A program made the position numbers and the translations under genes. From Bacteroidales bacterium (GTDB taxonomy: Bacteria > Bacteroidota > Bacteroidia > Bacteroidales > F082), in NCBI GenBank assembly GCA_019454985.1, contig JACFNF010000012.1, positions 1 through 64,000 of the forward strand: a stretch of 64,000 bases of DNA, read 5' to 3'. Positions within the stretch are counted from its first letter, which is position 1; each line of letters opens with the position of its first letter. Of the stretch, positions 17,928-26,559 are shown in pieces. The notes below the pieces were generated by a model. The model made no database searches. It was not told the origin of the DNA and saw only the letters and a list, made by a program, of their open reading frames with translations.

Positions 17928-18818
17928 ATGAAAAAAAACCTGCTTATTTTATTTATGGCTGTTATCGGAATGGCTGCCACAATGACATCCTGCGAGAAAG
18001 ATGACGTTATCCTTGATCCAAAACCGACCATCAATTTCAAAGGCGGCGGAAATTATGTTTCTTCCGACGTAACCGTTACTGAAGGTGAAAATTTCACCGT
18101 TGGTGTTAATGCTGCTGCCAACGTTGAAACCAATGCCAAACTCAAAAGCTTTACCATCGTCTTCACCAGCAACAATGTCCCTACTACTTTGATTGACGAG
18201 CAGCTTGAAAAAGCTCAGGAAAACAATTATTCCAAAGATTTTCAGATTACCCTGAACGGTGTTGGCGAAGGCATCCTGAAAGCCAAAATCACCGATGAAA
18301 AAGGCGAATATGCAGAAGTTAGTTTCAAAGTAACGGTAAAACAAGCCGGTGTTGAAGTAAAGAAAAAGACCAATGTTGAATTTGGCTCTTTCAACGATGC
18401 CATTGGCAGTTTCTACGGAACTTCAAACGAAACCGTTTATACCATTTCGCAGGCTTTCCAGAATCAGGCATTGGTTGACATCATCTTCTTTGATGGAGCA
18501 ACCAACCACAATACTTTGGCAGCTCCCGACGATGCTGATGCCAATAGCATTAACGATTTCAACTTGGTGAACTGGACCAAAAAGAACAAAACCCGTTTTA
18601 TCCTCACCACCATGACAGCCGCCGAATTCGATGCGATTGGCGAAATTTATCAATTCCCTGAATTTGTTGAAGCCAACGCCTCAACCAAGGCAAACAACTT
18701 AGCCGCCGGCAACGTTGTTTACTTCAAAACTGAAGCCGGAAAACATGGTTATGCCAAAATCGTTGACCTCTATACCAAAGGCAGTAAAGCCAAGGTTGAT
18801 TTCATCGTTGAACAATAA
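17928..18818 (+). CDS. predicted lipoprotein of unknown function
   Basis: A 296-residue protein starting MKKNLLILFM with a lipobox ending MTSC (Cys22), so probably anchored in the outer membrane or periplasm. After the Cys lie Ig-like beta-strand repeats (about 35-140, VTEGENFTVGVNAAANVETNAKLKSF), then a domain of about 150 residues with a repeated small/polar pattern (FFDGATNHNTLAAPDDADANS). I do not recognise the family with certainty. An in-frame extension back to 17565 lies inside the upstream peptidase gene and is rejected. A strong hairpin terminator follows the stop. Confidence 0.75.
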   Translation: MKKNLLILFMAVIGMAATMTSCEKDDVILDPKPTINFKGGGNYVSSDVTVTEGENFTVGVNAAANVETNAKLKSFTIVFTSNNVPTTLIDEQLEKAQENNYSKDFQITLNGVGEGILKAKITDEKGEYAEVSFKVTVKQAGVEVKKKTNVEFGSFNDAIGSFYGTSNETVYTISQAFQNQALVDIIFFDGATNHNTLAAPDDADANSINDFNLVNWTKKNKTRFILTTMTAAEFDAIGEIYQFPEFVEANASTKANNLAAGNVVYFKTEAGKHGYAKIVDLYTKGSKAKVDFIVEQ

Positions 18819-18840
18819 TCACAAATAAACAAACTTCAAA

Positions 18841-18876
18841 AGCCTTCTCCCGGATTCGCGAGAAGGCTTTTTTTTT
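18841..18876. terminator. bidirectional terminator between the lipoprotein and the hydrogenase operon
   Basis: AGCCTTCTC (18841-18849) pairs with GAGAAGGCT (18860-18868), followed by a T8-9 run on the plus strand. On the minus strand the stem is followed by TTTTG, so it may also end the operon terminating at 18954. Confidence 0.8.
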
Positions 18877-18953
18877 ATTCATTAAAAAAGTTCGGGTTTC
18901 GTAAGCTAAAAATATCAGGCTAATCAACTTGGCTTATGCAGCAAATAAAACCG

Positions 18954-20099
18954 TCATTTTGTGACCACTACCACGAGCTTGCCTTGTTCTTCGAGGCGGC
19001 TGACGATACGTTCAGCAATTTTCCATCGGCTGAGCAAGCCCTGTTGTCTGAACTCAATGCTGCCACTATTCAGATTTTTCGATTGTCCAAGCCAAACATT
19101 GATTCGATCGGCCATTTTAAGGTAACCGGCCATATTGGCAGCTACCGAATCAGCCGGATAATCCGATGGGTCTTCATCAAGCAAATGATACACCTGATTG
19201 AGGGTGACCAAACCCTCGGTTACCAACTCAAAACCATCCAGTTGATAAGCAGGAGGAGTTATCGGGTCAATAGTTTCGGCCACCTGGATTCGTTTTTTCA
19301 ATACTCTGGCCGTCATCATGGCAGTAGAGCCCCCAGAAATCAGATGAATTCCTTCAGTTTCAACAAAACTGCTGACCCATTCTTCGTCAGACGATTTTTC
19401 CAATGGTGTACCGGTGAGCAAGTTTACAATCACGCCGCGACGGTTGACTGCCATCAACACCGAACAATCATCGCCAGTGCCCTTTGGCCAATATTCACGT
19501 GCCTGATCATGTACTTTGCGGGCAAGCATTTCGCCGTCTAGGCGTTCGACAGGGAGTTGCGACTGGATAAAACTGCGCACTCCATCAGTTTCCCAGCCCA
19601 ACGGAAATATTTTTCCGATACCAGCCTGGGTAATTCCGTCAGACATCAGTAACAATCCATCGCCACGGCCTATGGTGGTTTCCGCTTCGTGAATAATGGC
19701 CTTTTCGAGGGTATAAACCCTGTTAATCAATGGCTGACAATAGGTTTTATTGACTATCAGCGGCGCAGGCATTTCGTAACTCAACACCGTTGTATTGCCA
19801 TTGTTCAATATTCTGGCAATGGTAAACACCGCGAATGGATCGCCTTTTCCCCATACATCATTCATCGTTTTTGCCACTAAGGCAAAAGCCTCGCGTACGG
19901 AGAGTCCCATCCGAATAAGGCCTTCTAAACGAGAAATACACATATTGGCAGCGATATGCGCCTTGATGCCCGACCCAAGCCCATCGGCCAAAAGGATGGT
20001 AGTTGCAGCTTCATCGCGAAACACGGCGTAGGCATCGCCACATGGAGCTCCAGGCTTTTTCGGTGTTTGAACGGCAAAAAGATCGGTGTGGATATACAT
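18954..20099 (-). CDS. SpoIIE/PP2C-type protein phosphatase linked to the sensory hydrogenase
   Basis: A 381-residue protein. The N-terminal about 220 residues form a PP2C-like phosphatase with the metal-binding motifs CGDAYAV, LLADGLGSG, LLMSDGI and GTGDDCSVLMAV. The remaining about 150 residues are a separate domain of unknown function opening with HLISGGSTAMMTARVL. The start lies 2 bp after the hydS stop, so translation is coupled. Serine phosphatases are the hallmark neighbour of one subgroup of group C (putative sensory) [FeFe] hydrogenases, so I infer that it carries the output of HydS. No partner kinase or anti-sigma pair is visible in the window. Confidence 0.85.
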   Translation of the reverse strand: MYIHTDLFAVQTPKKPGAPCGDAYAVFRDEAATTILLADGLGSGIKAHIAANMCISRLEGLIRMGLSVREAFALVAKTMNDVWGKGDPFAVFTIARILNNGNTTVLSYEMPAPLIVNKTYCQPLINRVYTLEKAIIHEAETTIGRGDGLLLMSDGITQAGIGKIFPLGWETDGVRSFIQSQLPVERLDGEMLARKVHDQAREYWPKGTGDDCSVLMAVNRRGVIVNLLTGTPLEKSSDEEWVSSFVETEGIHLISGGSTAMMTARVLKKRIQVAETIDPITPPAYQLDGFELVTEGLVTLNQVYHLLDEDPSDYPADSVAANMAGYLKMADRINVWLGQSKNLNSGSIEFRQQGLLSRWKIAERIVSRLEEQGKLVVVVTK

Positions 20100-20101
20100 G
20101 G

Positions 20102-21826
20102 CTATTTCTTGATGGAGTCAATCAATGTCTTCATCAACACTTCGCCTTTGGCAGTATGTTCGCCGAGAAACTTAGCCAAGTCCTGAGCCATTTTGATTTG
20201 ATGATCAATGAGTTCCTGAGCTTTTAGTGCGGTCTCAGTTTTGATCTCATCAAGTTGGAATTTGCTCTCCTGGCTAACTGTCACATCAATGAAAATGCCG
20301 GCATACTGATCCTCATCGGGCAATGCATAAGCCACCAAATGACAAATGAGGTTGTATGCCTTATATTGAATGGTCTGCCGAATGACAGATTCGGATGTGG
20401 TTGCCAATTTTTCAAACGGATCAGGATCAATGAGATAACTGATGTTCCGGCCTAAAAGCAAATCAGAGCAGTTAAACATGTTTTTAAAGGCCGGATTCAT
20501 ATGCAGAATTTTCAGTTCTTTACTCAGCAGGATTAGGCCATTGGGGTCGTGCTCGATCATGGTGTCGAATTTTTTTTCTGCCATAGAGCGCATATATGGC
20601 ACACACATCTCGGGTTCGGCCATACCTTCGAGGACGGCAATGGCTTTTTCGCGGCAGCCCGGATAGCCGCAGGCCGTGCAGTTGAGTTCATCTTCGGGGC
20701 TATATTTTCCCGTCATAGCCAATACTTGTCTGATTTGTTCTTCAGTAAAGGAACCTCGCTTTTTATTTTGATCCAAAGGAAATAGCGTTTCAATTCTTTT
20801 GTTTACTGCCAATCCCTCGTCATTTTGACCCGGATTAGTCTGGTTGTACGCAAGAATTCTTTTTCGATCTAAAAGTACATTTCCTGATTTTGAAGCAAAA
20901 GGTCCGCCGATACAGCCGTTTTTGCAGAACATCGGTTCGATGATCATTGCCTGTTTCGGTTGTTCCATGAGGGCTTCCAAAGCCGAATTTACCTCGCGGT
21001 AGCCGCTCACGGCAACAATGGAAGGGTCTAAGAGGTCGGTGTTGATTCCGGCAGTACGTAAAAGTCCGCCTTCGAGTGGAAACAAACGGGCATCGCCGGG
21101 TACGGGCTGATCGAAATTGCTTTCCTCGCATTGTTTGATATTGATTCCGCGTTGTTCGAAAATCTCATCAAACTCCTCGAAGGTGAGCACTACGTCAACC
21201 ATTTTTTCATTTTCGAGCCATTGCGCTTCGTCCTTTTTGGCAACACAAGGCCCCACGAAGACCACTTTGCGTTTGGGCTGTTCGGCCTTGAGCATGCGTG
21301 CGTGTGCAATCATGGGTGAGGCAACACCAATGAGAAAAGGAGCCAGAGCGGGTGTTTTACGTAAGGTGAAACTCACAGCGGCTGGGCAGGCAGTACACAA
21401 ATGCGCCCGGGAAGGGTTTTTTCGGATTGTTTCGGCAGAAGCCTGAGCCACGTGCCAGGCTCCCACAGATGTTTCGGCAACGAAACTGAAACCGAGCATA
21501 CGTGCAGCCGACGGGATACGTTTTTGCTCCCATTCATCATAATATACTACAAACGAAGGGGCAAGGCTCAGCGCAAGCGGAGCTCCTTCATCAAGCATTT
21601 GAAGCACCTTGCTCACATCAGTACGGTAGTTTTTCGCGTTTTGAGGGCAGGCTTTGATACAGGTTCCGCAAGCGATGCACAACTCAGGGATAACCTCGGC
21701 CTGGCCGTTTTTCATTTTGATGGCCTGCACCGGGCAAACCCTCACGCAACGATAACAGTCGCGACATTTGGCTTTGGTGGTATAAACCACAGGCAGTTTC
21801 TCTTTTGGGCGATGGTACTGGCTCAT
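20102..21826 (-). CDS. hydS: PAS-linked sensory-type (group C) [FeFe] hydrogenase
   Basis: 574 residues. Order: two [4Fe-4S] ferredoxin motifs (CRDCYRCVRVCP and CIACGTCIKACP, about 20-65); the H-cluster domain (about 80-340); a four-Cys Fe-S motif (CTACGYPGC then a distant C, about 375-405); a PAS domain (about 410-525); and a coiled-coil tail. H-cluster ligands are present: C147, C194, C301 and C305. The catalytic surroundings differ from HydA: L1 reads C144-T-A146-C-P rather than TSCCP, so the proton-relay Cys is Ala, and L2 reads GPC rather than MPC. This combination plus the phosphatase neighbour fits a low-turnover H2 sensor rather than a bulk catalyst. It lies 125 bp behind hydA, with a hairpin between. 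Confidence 0.9.
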   Translation of the reverse strand: MSQYHRPKEKLPVVYTTKAKCRDCYRCVRVCPVQAIKMKNGQAEVIPELCIACGTCIKACPQNAKNYRTDVSKVLQMLDEGAPLALSLAPSFVVYYDEWEQKRIPSAARMLGFSFVAETSVGAWHVAQASAETIRKNPSRAHLCTACPAAVSFTLRKTPALAPFLIGVASPMIAHARMLKAEQPKRKVVFVGPCVAKKDEAQWLENEKMVDVVLTFEEFDEIFEQRGINIKQCEESNFDQPVPGDARLFPLEGGLLRTAGINTDLLDPSIVAVSGYREVNSALEALMEQPKQAMIIEPMFCKNGCIGGPFASKSGNVLLDRKRILAYNQTNPGQNDEGLAVNKRIETLFPLDQNKKRGSFTEEQIRQVLAMTGKYSPEDELNCTACGYPGCREKAIAVLEGMAEPEMCVPYMRSMAEKKFDTMIEHDPNGLILLSKELKILHMNPAFKNMFNCSDLLLGRNISYLIDPDPFEKLATTSESVIRQTIQYKAYNLICHLVAYALPDEDQYAGIFIDVTVSQESKFQLDEIKTETALKAQELIDHQIKMAQDLAKFLGEHTAKGEVLMKTLIDSIKK

Positions 21827-21871
21827 ACGATAAACATTTAACTCGTTACTAAAAAATCTTTAAGGCAAGAA

Positions 21872-21913
21872 CCTCACTACCTGAGTGGCCAAACGGCCAG
21901 TCGGGCAGTGAGG
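21872..21913 (-). terminator. intercistronic hairpin between hydA and hydS (attenuator or leaky terminator)
   Basis: Three stacked stems of 7, 5 and 5 bp (CCTCACT/AGTGAGG, CCTGA/TCGGG, TGGCC/GGCCA) with single mismatches between them and an AAAC loop. On the minus strand the stem is followed by TTCTTGCC and then a T6 run about 20 nt later, so it is not a textbook terminator. It could reduce hydS transcription or protect the hydA end. Confidence 0.6.
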
Positions 21914-21951
21914 ATTCCCTTTTTTAACCAATTCTAACCAAAATCTCTATC

Positions 21952-24009
21952 TTAGACTTTTACTTTGTTCATTTGTGCTCCTATTCGTTGAATTTCGCTA
22001 TCTAACAAAGCTTTTGCTTTTTCAAAGGTCGCATGTTCAAGGATGGTACCGTTCACACGCATCACAGGACCTCTTTCGCAACGTTCAAAGCAGAAAGTTG
22101 CTTTTACGTCAACCATATCTTCCTGACCTTCAAAGCCAACGATATCGGAGAGTTTGTTTTCGGTGACGTATTTCGAAAGTTTCTTAAGCAAATCCTGTGC
22201 ACCGCGCATATAGCAGTTGGTTCCCACGCACACATACACTTCAATTTGTGGCTCGTTGGTGTTGCGGATATTGATCACCTGGTCAGTGATACGCTTGCGA
22301 CCGCCGTAATGTGTATGAAGCAGCTCGTGTGCTTTGTGGCCGCCAATCTCGCCCAACGTAGTGGCATAAAGCTCTTTTACATAAGGGTTGTCTTGCGATT
22401 TGCGCAACTGCATTTGTTTATCCACATTGTAGATTCCCTGAATACGTTTTTGTCTCACGTCGGGGTCGAAGCTCACAGGTTGTCCGCCACCGGCGATGCA
22501 CCCGCCCGGGCAGGCCATCACTTCAATCAGATCGTATTGTTCCTTGCCAGCAAGCACACGGTCGCAAATCAAACGGGCGTTGGAAAGGGTGTGGGCAATA
22601 CCAAGGCGCAAATCTAATGAGCCAAGCTTCATCTCCAGTGTACGGATACCTTCGAGGCTACGTGTTTGCTTGATCTCAGACTCGATGAGTGTCTCGCCGG
22701 TAATTTTCTCATAAGCAAAACGTAATACGGCTTCGGTAACACCGCCTGTCCCGCCAAAAAGAACACCGGCACCTGTTTTAAAGCCAAGCGGCTGGTCAAA
22801 CGATTCGGGTTTGAGCTTGGCAAAGTTCAATCCGGTTTCGTGAATCATCCTGCCTAATCCTTCGGTGGTCAGCACATGGTCAACGTCGGCCAGTCCATCG
22901 TGGATAAATTCTTCACGTTTGGCTTCAAATTTCTTGGCCGTACAAGGCATGATGGAAACCACAACAAGGTTTTCGGGCTTGATATTGAGCAGCTTAGGGA
23001 GTACTTCGCGGGCAACGCTGCCAAACATCTGTTGGGGCGATTTGCACGAGGAAAGGTTGGGCAGCAGCTCAGGATAATATTGCTCGGCAAACTTCACCCA
23101 GCTTGGGCAGCAGGAAGTGAACTGAGGCAATCGTTCGTTGTTGAGTTTACGTTGGATAAACTCAGTTGCCTCTTCGAATACCGTAAGGTCAGCAGCAAAA
23201 CTGGTATCGTAAACCTGATCGAAGCCCATGCGTTTGAGGGCTGCGACAATCTGTCCGGTACTTACAGCGCCAGGCTCCATGCCAAAGCCTTCTCCCAATG
23301 CCACACGTACGGCTGGAGCTAGCTGAGCAACAACATATTTCTCAGGATTATGGATAGCTTTCCAAACTTCTTCCGTTTCGGGCTTGGGAACAAGCGCTCC
23401 GACCGGGCAAACCGAAACGCACTGGCCGCAATAAACACATTCTACGTCTTTAAGGCTTTTGCTGAAAGCTGGCCCGACAATGGTACGTGCACCGCGGTTG
23501 ACAAAGTCAATTGCGCCAACACTCTGCATTTCTTTACATACCCTGACACAGTCGCCACACAGAACACATTTGTTTGGATCGTGGATGAGCGACCATGAGT
23601 GGTTGTCAATCGGGGCTTCTTTTACAGTCTTTTTAAACCTTACTTTGGTTACCCCTAATCTACGTGCAAGGTCCTGCAATTTACAGTTGTTGGAGCGGGC
23701 GCAACTTGGGCAGCTGATGTCATGATTTGCAAGTAACAACTCTAAGTTCACTTTGCGAATCTGCCTCACCTCATTGGTGTTGGTTCTTACCACCATGCCA
23801 GGAGCGGGTTTGATCGTACAGGTGGTTTGCATGCCCATTCCTTCAATTTCGCAGATACAAAGGCGGCAGGCGCCAAAAGTGCTCAAATGGGAGTGGTAAC
23901 AAAAAGTTGGCAGCTCAATGTCAGCCTTGCGAATCAGTTCCAGCAGGTTTCTTTCCCCTTCAATCGGGACCATGATTCCGTCTATATTGACCATTTCTCG
24001 TGTTTCCAT
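21952..24009 (-). CDS. hydA: electron-bifurcating [FeFe] hydrogenase, catalytic subunit HydA
   Basis: 685 residues. Order: plant-type [2Fe-2S] domain (C37, C48, C51 and a later Cys); His-Cys [4Fe-4S] region (CPSCARSNNCKLQ); two [4Fe-4S] motifs (CVLCGDCVRVC, CVYCGQCVSVCP); the H-cluster domain with complete motifs T-S-C300-C301-P, M-P-C356-T-A-K-K and M498-A-C500-P-G-G-C504; and a C-terminal thioredoxin-like [2Fe-2S] domain (CVGTNCYMRGA ... CFERCERGP, about 590-650). This is the catalytic subunit of trimeric HydABC, which makes H2 from NADH and reduced ferredoxin together, or the reverse. Slightly longer than the Thermotoga protein. It follows hydB after 85 bp. The maturases HydEFG are not in this window. 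Confidence 0.95.
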   Translation of the reverse strand: METREMVNIDGIMVPIEGERNLLELIRKADIELPTFCYHSHLSTFGACRLCICEIEGMGMQTTCTIKPAPGMVVRTNTNEVRQIRKVNLELLLANHDISCPSCARSNNCKLQDLARRLGVTKVRFKKTVKEAPIDNHSWSLIHDPNKCVLCGDCVRVCKEMQSVGAIDFVNRGARTIVGPAFSKSLKDVECVYCGQCVSVCPVGALVPKPETEEVWKAIHNPEKYVVAQLAPAVRVALGEGFGMEPGAVSTGQIVAALKRMGFDQVYDTSFAADLTVFEEATEFIQRKLNNERLPQFTSCCPSWVKFAEQYYPELLPNLSSCKSPQQMFGSVAREVLPKLLNIKPENLVVVSIMPCTAKKFEAKREEFIHDGLADVDHVLTTEGLGRMIHETGLNFAKLKPESFDQPLGFKTGAGVLFGGTGGVTEAVLRFAYEKITGETLIESEIKQTRSLEGIRTLEMKLGSLDLRLGIAHTLSNARLICDRVLAGKEQYDLIEVMACPGGCIAGGGQPVSFDPDVRQKRIQGIYNVDKQMQLRKSQDNPYVKELYATTLGEIGGHKAHELLHTHYGGRKRITDQVINIRNTNEPQIEVYVCVGTNCYMRGAQDLLKKLSKYVTENKLSDIVGFEGQEDMVDVKATFCFERCERGPVMRVNGTILEHATFEKAKALLDSEIQRIGAQMNKVKV

Positions 24010-24094
24010 GGGTAGTATTTCGTTATTTGTTGAAAATCAGCGAAGCCTGAGCTTCATTTCCTGTTCTTATTTGATCGTTTGTTACTGAACTTTC

Positions 24095-26002
24095 TTAGTT
24101 AAATCCGAGAACTGCTTCGAATTTGCACACCTCGAAACATACGCCGCACTTGGTGCAGATTTCGGGATCAATCACATGAGGCTGTTTGCGTTCGCCGCTG
24201 ATGGCCTGTACCGGACATTTGCGGGCGCAAATGGTACAACCTGTACATTTCTCAACGTCAATGGTAATAGTCCGAAGGGCTTTGCAGTTGTTTGTACGGC
24301 AACGCTTGTTGTGGATATGTTCCAGGTATTCATCTTTAAACTTCAACAGGGTTGAAAGAACCGGACTGGGAGCGGTTTTGCCAAGTCCGCACAAGGAGGC
24401 CAGCTTTACCACTTTACCGACTTCTTCAAGCATTTCGAAAGTTTCGTGAGTAGCGTTTCCTTCGATGATATCGTCGAGCAAAGCCAGCAATTGTTTTGTT
24501 CCTTCACGACAGGGCACACATTTTCCGCAACTTTCGCTTTGGGTGAAGTTCATAAAGAAACGTGCAATCTGAACCATACACGACTGTTTGTTCATGACGA
24601 CTAATCCGCCCGAACCTACCATTGCGCCTTTGGCCAGCAGGTTGTCATAGTCTAAAGGCATATCAAGGTCCTCTTCAGTAAGGCATCCACCCGAGGGTCC
24701 ACCAATCTGCACGGCTTTGAAACCTTCGCCTGTCACATTGCCATCGTCATCGGTCACACCACCGCCAATGTTATATACAATTTCGCGCAGGGTTGTACCA
24801 AAAGGTACTTCGATCAGGCCTGTATTGGCCACATGGCCGGTAAGAGCAAAAGTTTTGGTACCTTTTGAAGATTTGGTGCCATACTGGTTAAACCATTCCG
24901 GGCCGTTGCGAAGGATGAGTGGCACAGCAGCCAGAGTTTCCACGTTGTTGATGACAGTTGGTTTTCCGAACAAACCTTTTTGAGCCGGGAACGGTGGTTT
25001 GGGCATTGGCATACCACGTTTACCTTCGATAGAGGCGATAAGCGCTGTTTCTTCGCCACAGACGAAAGCTCCGGCGCCTTCCATTATGTGAATTTCCATA
25101 GACTGACCGGTGCCAAAAACGTTGTCGCCAAGAATTCCGGCTTCATGGGCATCTTCGATGGCTTTTCGCATACGTTGCACCGCCAGCGGATACTCGAGGC
25201 GTACATACACATAAGCTTCATCAGCTCCGATGGCTCTTGCTGCAATCATCATACCTTCGAGTACGCGGTGCGGATTGCCTTCCATCAGGCTACGATCCAT
25301 AAATGCGCCCGGGTCGCCTTCGTCGGCATTACAAATCACATATTTTTTAGCACTTTTCTCAACACGGGTGAGGTTCCATTTACGGCCGGTCGGGAAACCG
25401 CCTCCGCCGCGTCCACGCAAACCAGAATCGAGGATTGTTTGGCAGATCTGCTCATCAGTGAGCTCAGTGAAAGCCCGATAAGCTGCCTGATAGCCATTGT
25501 GTGCAATATATTCGCGGATGTTTTGGGGATCCACATGGCCACACTCACCCAGAACCAAACGATTCTGTCGCTTGTAGAAAGGAATGTCGAGCTGTCCTTT
25601 GTTGCGTTCACCGTTGGCCGGATTCACATAAAGCAACCGCTCAATGATTTCGTCGTTGACAACCGACTTTTCGACAATTTCCTGAGCATCTTCGGGTTTC
25701 ACTTTCACGTACATGGTTTCGTCGGGTAAAATATTGACTAAAGGTCCCTGAGCACAGAATCCCTGACAACCGCTTCCGGTAAGTTGTACCGGGTCGCATT
25801 CATGACGATCCAGTTCGAGTTCGGCAAACAATTCTAATCCTGCATCGGCGATGGCTTTTTCAATGGCCTCATAAACACGAAGGGATCCATTGGCCACACA
25901 ACCGGTTCCGGCACAAACGATGATGCGCTTTTTAATGTGCGAAGCAGCTTTGTTATAAGCTTCTTTTACTTCAGATAGATCGGTAATAATCATGGTTTCC
26001 AT
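24095..26002 (-). CDS. hydB: electron-bifurcating hydrogenase, NuoF-like flavoprotein subunit HydB
   Basis: 635 residues. N-terminal thioredoxin-like [2Fe-2S] domain (CAGTGC ... CQGFCAQGP, about 30-110); NuoF core with the NADH- and FMN-binding words GRGGGGFPTGRKW and CNADEGDPGAFMDR (about 195-245); SLBB domain; [4Fe-4S] site ESCGKCVPCREG (about 500); and a C-terminal two-cluster ferredoxin domain (CTGCTICARKCP, CTKCGVCFEVCK). It carries the flavin where electron bifurcation is thought to occur and docks NAD(H). The N- and C-terminal Fe-S additions are what distinguish HydB from respiratory NuoF. It starts 14 bp after hydC; a second ATG three codons in is possible. Confidence 0.95.
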   Translation of the reverse strand: METMIITDLSEVKEAYNKAASHIKKRIIVCAGTGCVANGSLRVYEAIEKAIADAGLELFAELELDRHECDPVQLTGSGCQGFCAQGPLVNILPDETMYVKVKPEDAQEIVEKSVVNDEIIERLLYVNPANGERNKGQLDIPFYKRQNRLVLGECGHVDPQNIREYIAHNGYQAAYRAFTELTDEQICQTILDSGLRGRGGGGFPTGRKWNLTRVEKSAKKYVICNADEGDPGAFMDRSLMEGNPHRVLEGMMIAARAIGADEAYVYVRLEYPLAVQRMRKAIEDAHEAGILGDNVFGTGQSMEIHIMEGAGAFVCGEETALIASIEGKRGMPMPKPPFPAQKGLFGKPTVINNVETLAAVPLILRNGPEWFNQYGTKSSKGTKTFALTGHVANTGLIEVPFGTTLREIVYNIGGGVTDDDGNVTGEGFKAVQIGGPSGGCLTEEDLDMPLDYDNLLAKGAMVGSGGLVVMNKQSCMVQIARFFMNFTQSESCGKCVPCREGTKQLLALLDDIIEGNATHETFEMLEEVGKVVKLASLCGLGKTAPSPVLSTLLKFKDEYLEHIHNKRCRTNNCKALRTITIDVEKCTGCTICARKCPVQAISGERKQPHVIDPEICTKCGVCFEVCKFEAVLGFN

Positions 26003-26016
26003 TGTTCCTTCATTTT

Positions 26017-26559
26017 TTAGTTAGAGGCTACTGCCTGATTCTCGTACTCAACGATTCCGTCAATAATTTCATCGCAACGCTTATTGTTCACCTGACCGTA
26101 AACTTTTTCGTTAACGACCATTACAGGCGCTAATCCACAGGCGCCCAGGCAACTGACCGGCTCGATGGTGAACATCATATCGTCGGTGGTATGTTTGTCA
26201 GGCGACAGTTTCAATTTTTTATAAAGTAGGTCGAGCAGTTTTGTACTGCCTTTGACGTGACATGCAGTCCCATCGCATACCTTAATAATATATTTACCTT
26301 TTGCTTCGAGCGAGAAATGGGCATAAAAGGTAGCCACACCGTAAACCTCTGCAACCGGCATATCCAATGCGGTGGCAACATAGGTGAGTACCTGGGGCGG
26401 CAGATAACGATAGGCTTCCTGAACCTGTTGCAGGATCGGAATCAGTCGGTCTTTGCTGTGGTTGTTTCGTTCGATGATTTCAATCACCTGATGAAACTGT
26501 CTTAGATTTTTGTTCGGTTCTGTTTTCACGATATTAAGAGTTGGGTTTAAACAGTTCAA
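26017..26559 (-). CDS. hydC: electron-bifurcating hydrogenase, NuoE-like [2Fe-2S] subunit HydC
   Basis: A 180-residue NuoE-type protein: helical N-terminal part (RLIPILQQVQEAYRYLPPQVLTYVA) and a thioredoxin-fold [2Fe-2S] domain with CDGTAC and CLGAC providing the four cysteines (about 95-145). It is the small electron-transfer subunit of HydABC. The reading frame opens with TTG at 26559, overlapping the rex stop as TTGA; an in-frame GTG at 26529 is the alternative. Either way translation is probably coupled to rex. The first 25 residues are not conserved in NuoE, so the start is uncertain. Confidence 0.93.
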   Translation of the reverse strand: MNCLNPTLNIVKTEPNKNLRQFHQVIEIIERNNHSKDRLIPILQQVQEAYRYLPPQVLTYVATALDMPVAEVYGVATFYAHFSLEAKGKYIIKVCDGTACHVKGSTKLLDLLYKKLKLSPDKHTTDDMMFTIEPVSCLGACGLAPVMVVNEKVYGQVNNKRCDEIIDGIVEYENQAVASN

